From NCBI RefSeq assembly GCF_026151205.1, contig NC_087080.1, forward strand, positions 14,083,337 to 14,147,336: 64,000 nt of DNA. The letters are read 5' to 3'. The DNA comes from Bolinopsis microptera. Lineage: Eukaryota > Ctenophora > Tentaculata > Lobata > Bolinopsidae. The position numbers and the translations under genes were made by a program. Below the pieces are notes generated by a model that worked only from the letters and a program-made list of their open reading frames with translations, was not told where the DNA came from and searched no databases. This document shows, piece by piece, positions 1 to 12,700 of this stretch; within the stretch, counting starts at the first letter, position 1; each line of letters starts with the position of its first letter.

Positions 1-624
1 CGCCACTGAAACTAGGGGCTCTGTGGGGCTAGGGCCGGGGTGGTACACAAGCGTCAGATAGTACGTGATCTGCCAACTGGGGGAAAAAACAACCTTTAGC
101 CATCTCTCCCTCGGCCTCCGTATGCAATTTTACACATGACGATTACATCAGGATCAACTTTTCGAAGGGTCCACTATTAAGAGTGGTCAAGAGATAACCT
201 TGAAACTTTAAGGCTAAAAACAAGCTTTTTAGATGGCCTGTTTAGAAAATCCATATTAAAGCCAAATATCCGTAAATATATGGTATTCATGAGCGCTATG
301 TTTTTCAAATTGGTTTTTATAGGTTAAACCTGGTGAACAAAACACAAATACACCATGTTTGTGATTATTCTCCGAATACAAATTGATGAATTTTGTAAAT
401 CAGTTTGAAATATGTAAGGATTGGGATCCAGCATCTAATATGTTAATATATTCATGCTTTTAAAAACACTAACCACTTTAAATATGTATTTTAGTATGTG
501 ATGGTTTGATCAAAGTGTTACTAAACCCCATCAAAGTTGTGATTTTAACTGAACTGATAACTATGCAATGAGAAGGAGGGTAAGTGAAAGAAAATTATTT
601 TTGACAAATTATCTTTAAAAGCTT

Positions 625-763
625 TGTGAATACTGGTGGGGAGATATGTAAGTCAGAATTAGTAACACAAGGATTTAGCCGAACCCTGGCAGCTGATTGG
701 TCAGTTAGTCTCACATGTGTTTTAAATCATAATCAGATCTACCTCCCGACCAGTATCCATATC
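625..763. repeat. Short MITE-like element with GATACTGGT-type ends
   Basis: The left end reads TGAATACTGGTGGGGAG and the right end, reversed, reads GATATGGATACTGGTCGGGA with a TA just outside. These ends match those of the large element 36741-40388 and of the small element 13801-13920. It looks like a decayed non-autonomous member of that family. Confidence 0.5.
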
Positions 764-1135
764 TATATATTATACATAATGATCTTTTGTTTGTACACAT
801 TGTGTATGTTAAACCATAATTGGGAACGGAAATTGCTGCAGTAAATGAGGGTTTCACTGTATTTAGATTTCAAGTAAAGGGAGTCTATCTTACTATATAT
901 AAAGCGAGACGATATATATAATGGTTCCGTGCCATTTTACTGACACCACGGCATCAACTTTAACGCAACTTTCCGCAAAAACCGTAAAAGATATACAACT
1001 GAAACTTTTTTGATTGGGTCAAATGCTTTAATGGCCTTCAAATCAGCATGAAAAAATAAAAAATTGGCCAAGAAATAGGAGGTTTAGAGCCCAAAATTTG
1101 GACCTCCAAGTGGTGTCAAAAACGCGAATTAAATA

Positions 1136-1964
1136 CCTTACTCGGGAATATTATAGCGGGTTAATTTATGACTGGGAAAATTAATAACCGGGAAAAATAT
1201 GGCGGACTTTCCCAAAACCCGCCAAATTATCCCGGTCATGTATTTACCGGTGGCCGACCTTTCAAGTTTTTTTTCAGAGGTCAACAAGTTTTCAACCGAA
1301 ATTTCTGTTTTTTTTACTTGTTAAAGAAGTTATTTCAATTTACAGTTACTGATATTACTCAGAAATAGAAAAAAAGACACGTCAGATAGTATTTAAAGCA
1401 AAATAAATCTATAGCAATAATAAGTCAAATCTTCATTAAAGCGTATTCTCATTCTCATTATCGCTAATGTCCCCTCCATTATCATTATTGATATCCCCCT
1501 GCTGCTGACCGTCAAATTCGAAGTTGTATTGTTGTCTTAACAAGACTTTCCTTTTTTCCGCTAATGGGGCTACTGCTCTGAAGGTCAGCCGGAGCTTAAT
1601 TTCCTGCCCACCGCTTGGTATTGGGGAACTTCTTGGCTTTTTTTAAATTTTTTAAAAGAGAGGCTGGGCCAAGATAGCCCACGAGAGGATAGCATTGAGA
1701 TGCTCTGCCTACCTCTGGGGTGTGGCAACCTTGGGGAAGGTTGCCGGTGAGATCAGAGTGATTGGTGGAGGATGGTGTAAGATGTTATATGAGTCAAAAT
1801 GATATGAGACTTCAGGTAAAATATGATGATCACCACCCCCTTGGAACCCCATAATCTGAGTCGGCGGGTTTTTTTATGACTGGTAAAATTGTTGACCGGG
1901 AAAAATATGGCGGAATCTTCCAAAACCCACCACTTTATCCCGGTTATAATAATCCCGAGTAAGG
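1136..1964. mobile_element. TA-flanked non-autonomous DNA transposon, 829 bp
   Basis: The ends are inverted copies beginning CCTTACTCGGGA and ending TCCCGAGTAAGG, with TA directly outside both (1134-1135 and 1965-1966). Inside each end lies a direct copy of a roughly 90-bp block containing ACCGGGAAAAATATGGCGGA (about 1150-1230 and 1868-1945). TA target duplications are usual for Tc1/mariner and for some PIF/Harbinger relatives. No transposase is encoded. Confidence 0.65.
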
Positions 1965-3070
1965 TAGGTAATAATTATTTTAGTCTCTTGAGTCTTAACA
2001 CCATTTTAAGGTTATACGGGTTCCTGCTAGTAAGACTAATTGCTATCATAGTAACATACGGATTTTAAGTGTACTATTATTAGCTTATCAACATAGATAA
2101 TTAAAACAACCTTCCGTTTTCTCGTTATCTTCTGTCTGATATAAAGGGAAAATTCAGTATCTGTACCTAAATTGGGGTTAAGTTATTTTTAACAACCTAT
2201 TATTTGTAAGATTCTTACTCCAGTTTGTGCAGGTATCATTTGTGTGAAATTTACTGTTACCAGTATACTAGAGTCAAGACAGTGTAAGTGAGAGATTACA
2301 CAAAGTAGTCCCCTGACAAAGCTAAACTGTGTTTCTTTGTATCTTCTAAGAACATTGATCTTGTGAGGCCCAGCGTGAATTTTTAACATAGTAGTGTTGT
2401 GTTTAGTAGGGAGCATCACAGCTCTCGACAGACAAAGTGAAACAAGGTAAATAACTGGTTCTGCATTCATTGCTCCTTACTAAACACTACAGTGTTCAAA
2501 GAAGACTGTAGATGTCATCTTGCAGGAAAATTATTAAATCTGCAAAATCGTATTTTGCAAACCAATAATTTGATTAGTGATATCACCTATCAAAACTTCG
2601 ACGTTAAATACGTTTACGAATAACACAATACACTTAAGGTCAGTAGACTAAAATATCAAATCACTGATGTGGTTGAAGTTTGACTTTTCTAAAAGTGTAC
2701 ATTACAGTATAGTTAAATATGTTTAAAATTGAACTTCCTAGTAATCCAAGCGAAAAATGTACCTCAAGAACTTCTAAATTCTTTCCCTGTTCGATAGTTG
2801 TGCAACCTGGAATACTTTATTTTGCAGTGATTGTTTTCGCAAAGCTAGTGTGCTGGACTTGGATTATTGAGCAATGCATCGTATTTTTGTCAAGGTTCTG
2901 CTATACTTTTTTATCGCTATCATGTCGTGATGGGGCCGGGGGGATGGGACGAGTACAAACTCTGTAACTTTAATTATCTGCTGACGTGTTAATACTCATG
3001 ATTTAAATTGTATTGTTTCCCTGTAGTGTCAATTCTCTTAACATCTAACGAAACCCGTCTTCAGTTTAAT

Positions 3071-3162
3071 ATGGAGTTGAAGAACGGTATTGGTATTCTA
3101 GCAGTCCTTGCTATTGTGGGGGTTTGGTACATTTTCTACTACGGTGCATACGCTAAGGAAAG
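3071..3162 (+). CDS. Candidate alternative first exon of the CANT1-like gene (second signal anchor)
   Basis: ATG at 3071 opens 30 codons and two bases, ending at a clean donor (AAAG then GTCAGT). The peptide starts MELKNGIGILAVLAIVGVWY and is a short basic head followed by one hydrophobic segment, as in a type II signal anchor. Its phase (two leftover bases) equals that of the other first exon at 6742-6878, so either can join exon 2 at 8886 in frame. The predicted product with this start is 344 residues. It could instead start an unrelated short gene; only the phase match and the anchor-like peptide tie it to CANT1. Confidence 0.5.
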
Positions 3163-4124
3163 GTCAGTATACCAATTATCGTTATCACTTTCATTGGGTT
3201 TTTATTCTGTTGCTTTTAATATACTTTTTGAGAGTATCTACCTTGGATTTATGCACAATCGCAAGAACCCCAATACTTCAAGTTTTACCAAAAACGGCAA
3301 CATTTTCAGATTTGATAAAAAAATTTAATCAATACGTTTAGTGGATTAAATCTTGAAATTTGGGTACCTCCGTCTTTAATCGTGTGGAATGTGAAGTAGA
3401 ATGACGCGTATCTTTACAGTATGTTTGCACACAAAACTTGACTCGTTCTGACCCGTTCTGACAAGCTGACATGACGGAATAATACCACATGTTTCAATAC
3501 ATCGGTAATTTGGAGTGCAATACCTTATTGTAAAGAGAGCGTGTTCTTCTAATTATTTATTGAGGCAGCCCGGGTTTACTACTTTCTATATTTAAGTAAC
3601 CACGCCAACACTCAGTTGTAACGTGATTCACCTGTTTTTGTTTTACAATTTGTTCTATATATTTTGTATTTTGTATATTCCTCCTATCCATATTATATAA
3701 AATATGAAAACTTGATACCCACTGGGCACCAGGTCACGTCAGATACGTAAAATATGATTAGGGCTGGTTTCAGTCTTAGTCTCGTGTTATTATTATATAG
3801 TCTCTACTCCTGGTATTTCTGTAAAATAACGTCTTGAGTTTGGTCAAATTCAATATGTTATAACTGTCATTATACTGTTGGTACTTATGATCTTAGTCTT
3901 TGTTATAGATTCTTGTAATCGCAGTTAAATTGTTTAGAATTGGGTGATTGAATTCATTAGATAGTTTTATTAAGTACTTATATTAGATGCTTATTGTTTT
4001 CTGCAAACGTAGTACGTACGTGATTCTCTCCACTTTCTCGTACGTGATTCTCTCCACTTTCTCGCGTACTTTAATCGGGCACCTGTAGACTGTTAAATAT
4101 ATAGGCTTACATTTCATAAATGTT
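3163..4124. other. Non-coding stretch before the 5S gene
   Basis: No exon could be supported. A 24-bp unit with core TACGTGATTCTCTCCACTTT is present twice in tandem at about 4018-4065, just upstream of the 5S gene. A TATA-like run (TTAAATATATAGG, about 4092-4104) sits some 25 bp before the 5S start. Confidence 0.55.
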
Positions 4125-4242
4125 GGATACGGCCATACTCGGTTGAATACACCCCATCTCGTTCGATCTGGGAAGTTAAGCAACTGCAGGCCGGGTTAGT
4201 ACTTGGATGGGTGACCGCCTGGGAATTCCCGGTGCCGTATCC
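4125..4242 (+). rRNA. 5S ribosomal RNA gene
   Basis: This is the structural RNA of the large ribosomal subunit, transcribed by RNA polymerase III. The ends form a nine-base-pair helix I (GGATACGGC with GCCGTATCC), the length is 118 nt, and TTTT follows directly as terminator. The internal promoter is intact: GAAGTTAAGC corresponds to box A, and GGTTAGTACTTGGATGGGTG followed by ACCGCCTGGGAA to box C. Helix II differs from the common animal sequence on both sides (CGGTTG and CAACTG) yet still pairs with one G-U, so the change is compensated. It stands alone here rather than in a visible tandem array. Confidence 0.93.
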
Positions 4243-4246
4243 TTTT

Positions 4247-6741
4247 GCAAATCATTTTAGGAGTGATGTGATTCCTGAAACTGCTATAATTTGATTGTCG
4301 GTGATAGATCTCATAGAAAGGTGATATGAAGTCAGTAGGTACCACATGAAGGTATGTGGAGTGTTTTAACAGTGTAACCACATGTTGTGTAGTGTGTAAC
4401 CACATCACGTTGCAATTATAGTCACCTCAAGTAAAGCCGGCATCTGGTTGCTAGCCTGGCTTCTGGTTGCTAGCCTGGCTTCTGGTTGCTAGCCTGGCTT
4501 CTGGTTGCTAGCCTGGCTTCTGGTTGCTAGCCTGGCTTCTGGTTGCTAGCCTGGCTTCTGGTTGCTAGCCTGGCTTCTGGCTGCTAGCCTGGCTTCTGGT
4601 TGCTAGCCTGGCTTCTGGTTGCTAGCCTGGCTTCTGGTTGCTAGCCTGGCTTTTGGTTGCTAGCCTGGCTTCTGGCTGCTAGCCTGGCATCTGGTTGCTA
4701 GCCTGGCTTCTGGTTGCTAGCCTGGCATCTGGTTGCTAGCCTGACCCTGGCTTCTGGTTGCTAGCCTGGCTTCCACAGACACGTGACACATTCTCCAATA
4801 TTTAATGCAGTAAAACTATCAAACTACGATGAATGGGGACTAAGGACTTGCCACCCCATTTTATGTATCAAAAATTTGAGTTTCACAGAAAAGCCGGCTC
4901 TCACCAGGTTTATGTGAGAACACTGTGACAGTGTATAATGCGGCAATGTGCGGTAACTAGCTGTGTGCCTCTGTACGTGGTATTATTCTGGTGTGTAATT
5001 TTAGTGTATTCTGCAGTGTTTCTCTAGACAACAAGTACTGAGTACTCTGGGTCATTTCAGAGGTATCCTTATGAACCAGAGGATATATATATAAGTGCGG
5101 TAAGATTTTGAAAATAGTGCAATCCTATGGTTGCCTAAGATTTCTAATTTATTGTGCAGTAAGAGTGCAGAAATTTGACGAATTGTGCTGTACGGTGTTT
5201 CTCTGGGAAATTAAAGGTAAAAGTGATGCTAAATTACGTTAATAAGACAGGATTATCTGTGTTGGCAGGTGTCGTTATCGTTATTAAATTATATTAGTTT
5301 AATAATTCCTACAATGTGACTGAATCAACATTTTATTAGTGTGTTTAAAGTATGATAACTAACCCAGTCCTTCTTCAACGGGCAGTGGGCAGACTGCAGA
5401 TGGTCATTCACAATGTTATTTACAATATTCTTATCGCATTGTACTTAGCAGTGTCAGTACCGGATTACCAAATCTACCAAAAACACGGGACATGGATTTC
5501 AGAGTCTAGATTGTGAACAATTCTACAGAAGTGTGGGGAAATGTCTGACAATACTGGTAACTAGTCTAACCTCACAGTCACTATGATGTTGCCTTTTTCG
5601 CATGTTGAGCATTGATTGTATTAGCAGTGTACGGAATAGTTTAATTAACTAATGAGTGAACTGATCACTCATTGAAATAAAGACTATAAGATCAGTGTCC
5701 AAGTACACACCTTAAGAGAGATTTTTAAAATGTTTATTAATAACACGCCGCATACCATTGTTCATTTGTTCAGAGTGCTGAAATTTAAGTTATTTCAGTC
5801 ATCACAGATGACCCCACGTTTAGAATTGCTGGGGGCTGAACTTGTGAAAACAGAAAATGTCTGATCCTTCAAGTATGCTAAGGAAAGCTCGAATTGTGTC
5901 TAGAAGTAGGCACTTGAAAAGTCTAAACTAAGTTCTAAATCAATTATGATATCTTACCCGGAAGAGGTGTTGGGACTTGTTTGTTTACAGAACCCGTCCC
6001 CAACTCTATACTGAGTGTGAATACGGGTGGTACCTGCGTCCTGCAACTGTTGAGACTTGAGAACATCTGGCTTTTAAAATACTGCTTTAAATTGAACGCT
6101 TGAGCTACAAGAATTCGCATTTCGCGTTAAGTAATTTGATATAAGTGATTAATTTGTTCTGAGTGATTAATTTGCTCCAGGTCTTATCGGCTCGATTAAT
6201 TTATAGATCGACTCATTAAGTTGCAGTGTTACTGCAAGTTAATGAAATTAAAGATTAGATTATTCAGAGCCTTGTTGGATAAATAAATGTTAAGATAGAT
6301 ATTTTATATCAGAATCTTGCAGTTTCACAATTCACACCAAGGAGGGTCCGCTCACAGTATTAAAATATTTTCCTGTGTTTCCATTTTGAAGTTCACAAGA
6401 CACGACAATCTACTGCACTTTAATTGATACCTTAATTTTAACAAAACCTTATCATAGATTGGTAGATAATTAAAGCTAATTTGATTGTGATGAGATGATT
6501 GAACAGATAATTAAATGGATCGATTTTATATTCACAAATTTAGTTTCCTCGCGTTTACTTCCGATGTGAGTCACTTACCGTTTTTACAGTTTTACATGTT
6601 ATATCGACTTTTTCATATTTCCAGAGCCCCCTCCAGTTAATTATCTTGGTACTTTACTGACGTCGAGGAATTACGCCACTTTACCCCCTAGCCCATACCA
6701 TATACCCAGTGAGCGGTATTTGAGAGGTATTCAGCAGAAGT
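4247..6741. other. Non-coding stretch with minisatellite
   Basis: After the 5S gene come the 19-bp minisatellite (4437-4775) and about 1.9 kb of AT-rich sequence in which I see no exon. If the exon at 3071 is used, this is part of the first CANT1 intron. Otherwise it is upstream DNA that should contain the promoter for the 6742 start. Confidence 0.5.
4437..4775. repeat. 19-bp minisatellite, about 17 copies
   Basis: Tandem units of CTGGCTTCTGGTTGCTAGC, nearly perfect, with occasional C/T changes and one short interruption (CTGACC) near the right end. Each unit contains the palindrome GCTAGC. Confidence 0.9.
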
Positions 6742-9700
6742 ATGTCAGACCGCCAACTCTTACTCTTGCTGCTGGTATTCGCCTCCTACTACATGCTTAC
6801 CCAAGACACGCTGCTAATATACACTGTGCTCTACAGAGTACCGGATCTGTTCAACTATTTACGTGGAGTCGGAAAAATGTAAGTTATGTAACCAATGTGG
6901 TGGTTTAAAAGAACTTGCTCTCCAGCTTGGAAGTGTCTTGGTAGTGGTGATCTGTGTTTACTGTTTAGTGTTTATGGTAAACAGTACCATATTGTACGTT
7001 GTCATTGGAATGTACTTATGCGGTCTAGTAAATATTATAAGGTATACATATTACATATTATGTTTAATAATGTTAGTGCGCTATACAATGTGTGTGTTAT
7101 TTGCTTGACGTACGTTTCTATCCAGTATCAATCAGGTTCAACTGCACGAATTCAACCGCGGCTTGTTTGGTTGTTTTGTTTCGCATCTTTAACAATGGCC
7201 ATGTACATTGTACATTGTACAATGTACCATAGGCCAGGGCCAAATATCTGGCTGTTGCATCGGGTTTGACAACTCACTTGAGAATAATACTTTACAAACA
7301 TTGAAAACCTGCAATGTAGTACGCCTTACAAGGTATAATCTTCACGTGATCTCTCCAAATTTAGACGTATTATATATATTATGTAATTACCTCATTAAGT
7401 ACGGCATATTCCAGATATTTCCTAGCAGCATGAGGAGGCTTTACTGCACTCGTCAGACATGAGTTGTCTGTATGTTGTGTTGTTTGTTTGTTTGTGTGCT
7501 GAGTTTGTGTTCCTTCCCTCCCCGCCCGGACTTGTTTACCTCCTTACCTGGCTCGCTGACAGGTTAGACTTTATCATCTGCTCAGTTTATTTTATGTAAA
7601 CGTAGTAAGTGTAACTGAGGTTAACTTTGTTAGAAGTTTTTTATTATAGTTCAAGTTCATGATTCAAAACTTGTGAACTCTCGTATAAGCTTACGTTAAC
7701 CAACTAGCTGTACAGTTTGCAGACGCTCCAAATGCGTGTACAGCGCCAGTGCACTGCCGACCCACACTTATTAGTCTCACAACAGTATATTTGTAGTCAT
7801 TAACCATCTAATTGGCCTGCACAGATGATACTATTTATATTTATTAGGCTGTGTGTATAGTAGTAAGTAGTGGTGTGTATAGTAGTAGTAATGTCGGGAA
7901 GGTTATTTACACTACACCCTGTATTTAGTAGTAGTGTGTGTGCAGTGTACTCACTAAACAGTACTACTTGATAACTAGTGATGTAGCGAATAAACTGAGG
8001 AGGGGACAATGTTTTAAATTCGGAATATGGTCAGTTAAGTTGGAGTCTTAAATGGAAATATCACCCCTTCTTTCTCCCTTATCTACACATGTATGTACAA
8101 ATATCGACAAGTACAGACACTAATATTATGAGACGGCAGTTGGAATTGACAGAGAAGTATTAAAAACATCTTGAAATGATCTAAGATAAGCGAATTGTAT
8201 CCATGGTCGAGTTGGGGTCGTTGTTAATCCGTTGGTTTGGATTTTAGCCAGTTACCGACAGGGTCCCGGCCCCGATCTTGAAAAAACCTGACATTTTATA
8301 CAATATAACATATAATATTGTTACCCTCTTCTGTAAAAATCAAGTTATTTACTGCTGCAATGATAGTACTATTCTGCAATGTTGAAGAATAAATGGTAGC
8401 TAATATTGTTATCTCTATCTGCTTCCCTTATCACAGTGCTTGGTACGATGAAATGTTAGTGAGTAGATAATAGTGAAGGAATGGGGCCACCATCGGTCAT
8501 TGGCATACTGACACAAATAACTGTTCAGTAGGATCTAGAAAATTAGAATAGAACAGAACTCAGGAGGAAATAGAATTCGATTCTATAGAAATCGGTTCGC
8601 CTGGATATTGGTTTATATCTATATTTCTTATTTATTTTTTATTTCTATTATATTTATTTACTATTAACTACTTATATCTTTATTAGTATGTATTTGTATT
8701 ATTGATGTATGGAATATGAAAGCTTGGGTTTAACATTAGAACTACCAATAACGTTTTACAGAATGAAGTTTAGGCAAATGGATAAAAAGTTACCCAAAAC
8801 TCAAAAAGTAACATCATTAGTACAAGACTTTTGAAACACCCAGTGTACCTCTCTCTTCAAAATAACTGTAATTTAAATGTTTCAGTTCGCCAGATGCGTC
8901 ACATTACTCCACAAAACAGAAGACTACACATTTCGGAACTCACTTATTCGCTCTTATAGAGGACGGAGATTCACAGGTGATTAAAACTAACTAATTAACT
9001 AACTAATTAAAACAGTTTAAATCGTCAGTGGTTTTGTGCACTCAATGCAGGACTCTGATTGGGATTTTATTTTCCTAAATTTCGGGTTTTGACACTTGCC
9101 GGTAAAACAAGCTAGTCATGCTTATAATTAACTTTCAGACGAGACCGAGTGAGAAGACGTGGGGGAGCATGTACGCTATTGGGAGGTTGGAGGTAGAGGA
9201 GGACGGGAGTGCTAATATGGAGATTATAAATAATACCATTTTGGAGTACAGCCTTGCCGAGGGTTAGTGGTGTGGAATTTGAAGCTGGAATTTTGTGTTT
9301 TTGTTCATTTCTTTATTTATTTATTTCTCCAAGGAGAGATAATTTGACCATGTTACTTTGTGAAGCTGATCATGCTTCCATTAATCAGCTTTTTGATATA
9401 ATAATCCATAAACTAGTTAATTAATTAATTAATTAAATAATTAACTAATGAGTACACACCGTGCAGGTAACAGAGGTATGGAGTTGTCAGAACTACAGAA
9501 GTTTGCAGGTGAACTGTTAGCGGTAGACGACAGGTCTGGAGTAGTCTACAGTATAGAGAATGATATTGTGGTTCCTAGATACATCCTGGTGGATGGAAAT
9601 GGGCATAGCAAGAAGGTAGATAACTTTATGGAATTATTCAAATGTTTGTGTTTTTATTGATTTTTGACGGTTTGTCTCTATGATTCATGTCACAACGCTG

Positions 9701-12700
9701 CATTTTTTTTTCTCTCAGGAGACTCGTTAAATGTTTGAACTTTGACCGTTTTTCTATCATCGTGGTGATGAAAATTATCAATTATATTTTTGCAGGGGTT
9801 CAAAGGAGAGTGGATGACAGTGAAAGATCACGTGTTGTATGTTGGAGGGTTTGGTAAACCATGGACCACTCCCACGGGGGATATAGTAAACTACGACCCT
9901 ATGTGGGTCAAGGTAAGAACCATCACTTTTTATCATTATTTTATCTTGATTCCAATGTTTTTGCACTGTGATTGGTTAATCTATGTCACATGACTGGATT
10001 ACTGCTAGCTGATAGGTCGTTACCTAGGTGATATCTCCGGACGGTGTGGTGGAGCACAGGTTCTGGAAGAAAAACTACGAGGCTCTGATGAGAGCTGCTG
10101 GTATCAGTTACCCTGGTTACATCTACTATGAGGCTGGTTAGTTTAACTAACCAATTTATTTAGATTATTTAGATTGTTGTTATTGTATACTTACGTGTTG
10201 ATTGGTAGAGAGATCTGATAGATTGGTTAATTAAGGCTGTTCATTAACATTATACGTTTTAGCTTTTCTCATCGCCAACCCCGATAGCAACACGTATTAA
10301 TATGTTATTAGATAGTGCCTATAAGTTATATCAGAGCAGTAGATTCTTACATCACACTATCTATTACATCTTTACTACTAGTCCTATCCCCACTATACAG
10401 TATACATTATACACTATACATTATACACTATACATTATACACTATACATTATACACTATGTACTATACATTATACACTATACAGTATACATTTACACAAA
10501 CTAATCACTCAGTCTGCTGGTCGGCTATACACGAGAAGTGGTTCTTCCTGCCCCGTCGTGTCAGTCCTGACAAATACGACGACAAAAAGGACGAACAGCT
10601 GGGCTCCAACATCCTGCTGGTAGCTGACGAACTGTTTAAAGATATTGAGATCAGATACATTGGTCCTAAGATACCCACTCATGGGTTCAGTTCCTTCAAG
10701 TTCTTACCCTACTCTAATGACAATATAATAGGTACCATTTGTATACATTTTTCAGAGATTTTTCTGGGGCAATATTTTTAGTATTCCCGTTGAACAATTC
10801 CTTTTTCTTGTCGCAGTGAACGGGAACACTACAAATTTTGCCCTAGAAACATAACAATATAATATAATAATATATAATAATGCAACTAATAAATAATGTT
10901 CCGATCCGGATATTACATGTTTATTAAATGGAACATGGTCTAAATGTTACACTGTTTGTTATGGTACGTGACAGTGATCCTCAGATGTGGTTTGTTGGAA
11001 CTGCAATCTGATTTGGTTTATCACTGTCACTAATTGTCAAAAGAAACACGTCTATCATGGTTCTAGGTTATTCGACTTAGTAATTTATATGTTTTTTTGG
11101 CTTACGCATACAGTCGTAAAAATGTAAATGAAAGTTATATAGCGCTGTTGCTGACATAAGTCACATAAGTAGGTCGTTTTGAAAGAAATCTTTTCGGATA
11201 AACACTTTTCATATTCACTTCTTATCTCAAATTATGAAATATCATTAAAAATCGAAAAATAAGGCAATCATCAATCATGCACATTGCTAATAATTGTTAT
11301 CTATAAAAACCAATGTAAAACCATCTTGATTCTTGGTATCAGATCCAGCGACAATAATAGTCCAATTCCGCCGAATCATGTGAGAATAAATGGTAGATAA
11401 GATAGTTGACTTATTCTGTTTCCTTTATCGCTTGATAAGGAGATAACAGTGATTGGTATGATGAAACATTGTATTGAGTAACAGAATCCTCCCTCGCTGT
11501 GGAATGTTGAATATTCATCACATGACAAAGTAAACCCTTTTCTGAACAATATATTAACCCGGGTATTCGGAGAAAAGCTCACAATCGAACAGTCCTTTAC
11601 CATGATTATCACCTTATCCGTTCTGTTTCTGCTCGGAGCTCTGACAGGGGTAGAGTCGGACAAAGCCGGACAAAGACTGATGAAGGGACGTTTCAAAGGG
11701 TTAAAGTTTGGAGGGACTGCTAAGGACTACATTCTCTTCAAACCAAGGATGGAACCTCTGGAGGAATCATACACTCTGTGTGCGTGGGTGAAGAAGGGAC
11801 GGTCTGATGGAATTAAATATTTGATTATGGAACAACTAGTGATCCTCACGCGATCAACTTGTCGGTTGACGGATATTTCTACACGTTAGACACCCCTGTA
11901 GATATGAGAAGTAAGGTAACTGTCCAGGTGGGGACATGGAGACACGTCTGCTACACATGGAGTCTTACTACTAGAGCATTTAGTGTTTATGATGGTGTGC
12001 TTCTTGGATCGGCGACAACTCTCTCTGATAGAAAGATTGGATTAGACGGATACGTGGTGATAGGACAGCACTCTCGTACGTTGAACATTCTTTTGGTGGA
12101 GAGCTCTTTAAATTTAACGTATTCGACAAAGAACTAGATGCTTCTGCAGTAAAGGAGATGGCAGACGGAGGCCTTTGCTCTGAAGTTGAAGAGAAGTATG
12201 GTAGAAGTAGGTATTTGAAGTGGGAGGACCTGCTTCTTGAAGAAAAGTCAGGAAATGTTGCTGAGATCGACGTAGGCTGCACCCCGGAACTGAAGGAAGA
12301 AGGTAAAGAAGATAAAGAAGAAGATAAAGAAGAAGATAAAGAAGATAAAGAAGAAAAAGAAGAAGCCAGCATATCTGAGGACTGTGAATGTGAGAACGGA
12401 ACAACGCTGAGCCGCTGGGATCTGCTGCGAGAAGACAAATTCTTCAACAAGACTGTCACGGTGGAGTTGGTGGAGGAACTGAAAGAAACATGGGATATTC
12501 TTGGTGAGTTACTAATAATGTGGTGTCTTATTTTAATCATATCTTTATGCATGTTTATATTAGAATCTATAAATCTAGTTCAGACATATCTTGCTTTTTT
12601 TAAACTTAATTGGGTTTACGATTTGTTCATTTTCAATTCTCTAAATAAAGTTATCATATTACCAGGAGATTTTGCGGGGGCGACGGTGACCTAGCGGTTT

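Larger units (their letters stand above)
1..3070. other. Non-coding upstream stretch with two MITE-like elements
   Basis: AT-rich DNA in which I could chain no exon with good splice sites on either strand. It holds the short inverted-repeat element near 625-763 and the TA-flanked element 1136-1964, listed separately. The ORFs of 66 to 93 codons here show no domain, no codon bias and no neighbouring exon, and are treated as chance. Confidence 0.6.

Noticed and set aside
11980-12552. 190-codon serine-rich minus-strand ORF
   Set aside because: It is the exact antisense of the pentraxin tail with its GAAGAA-type repeats. It has no domain and no splice context.
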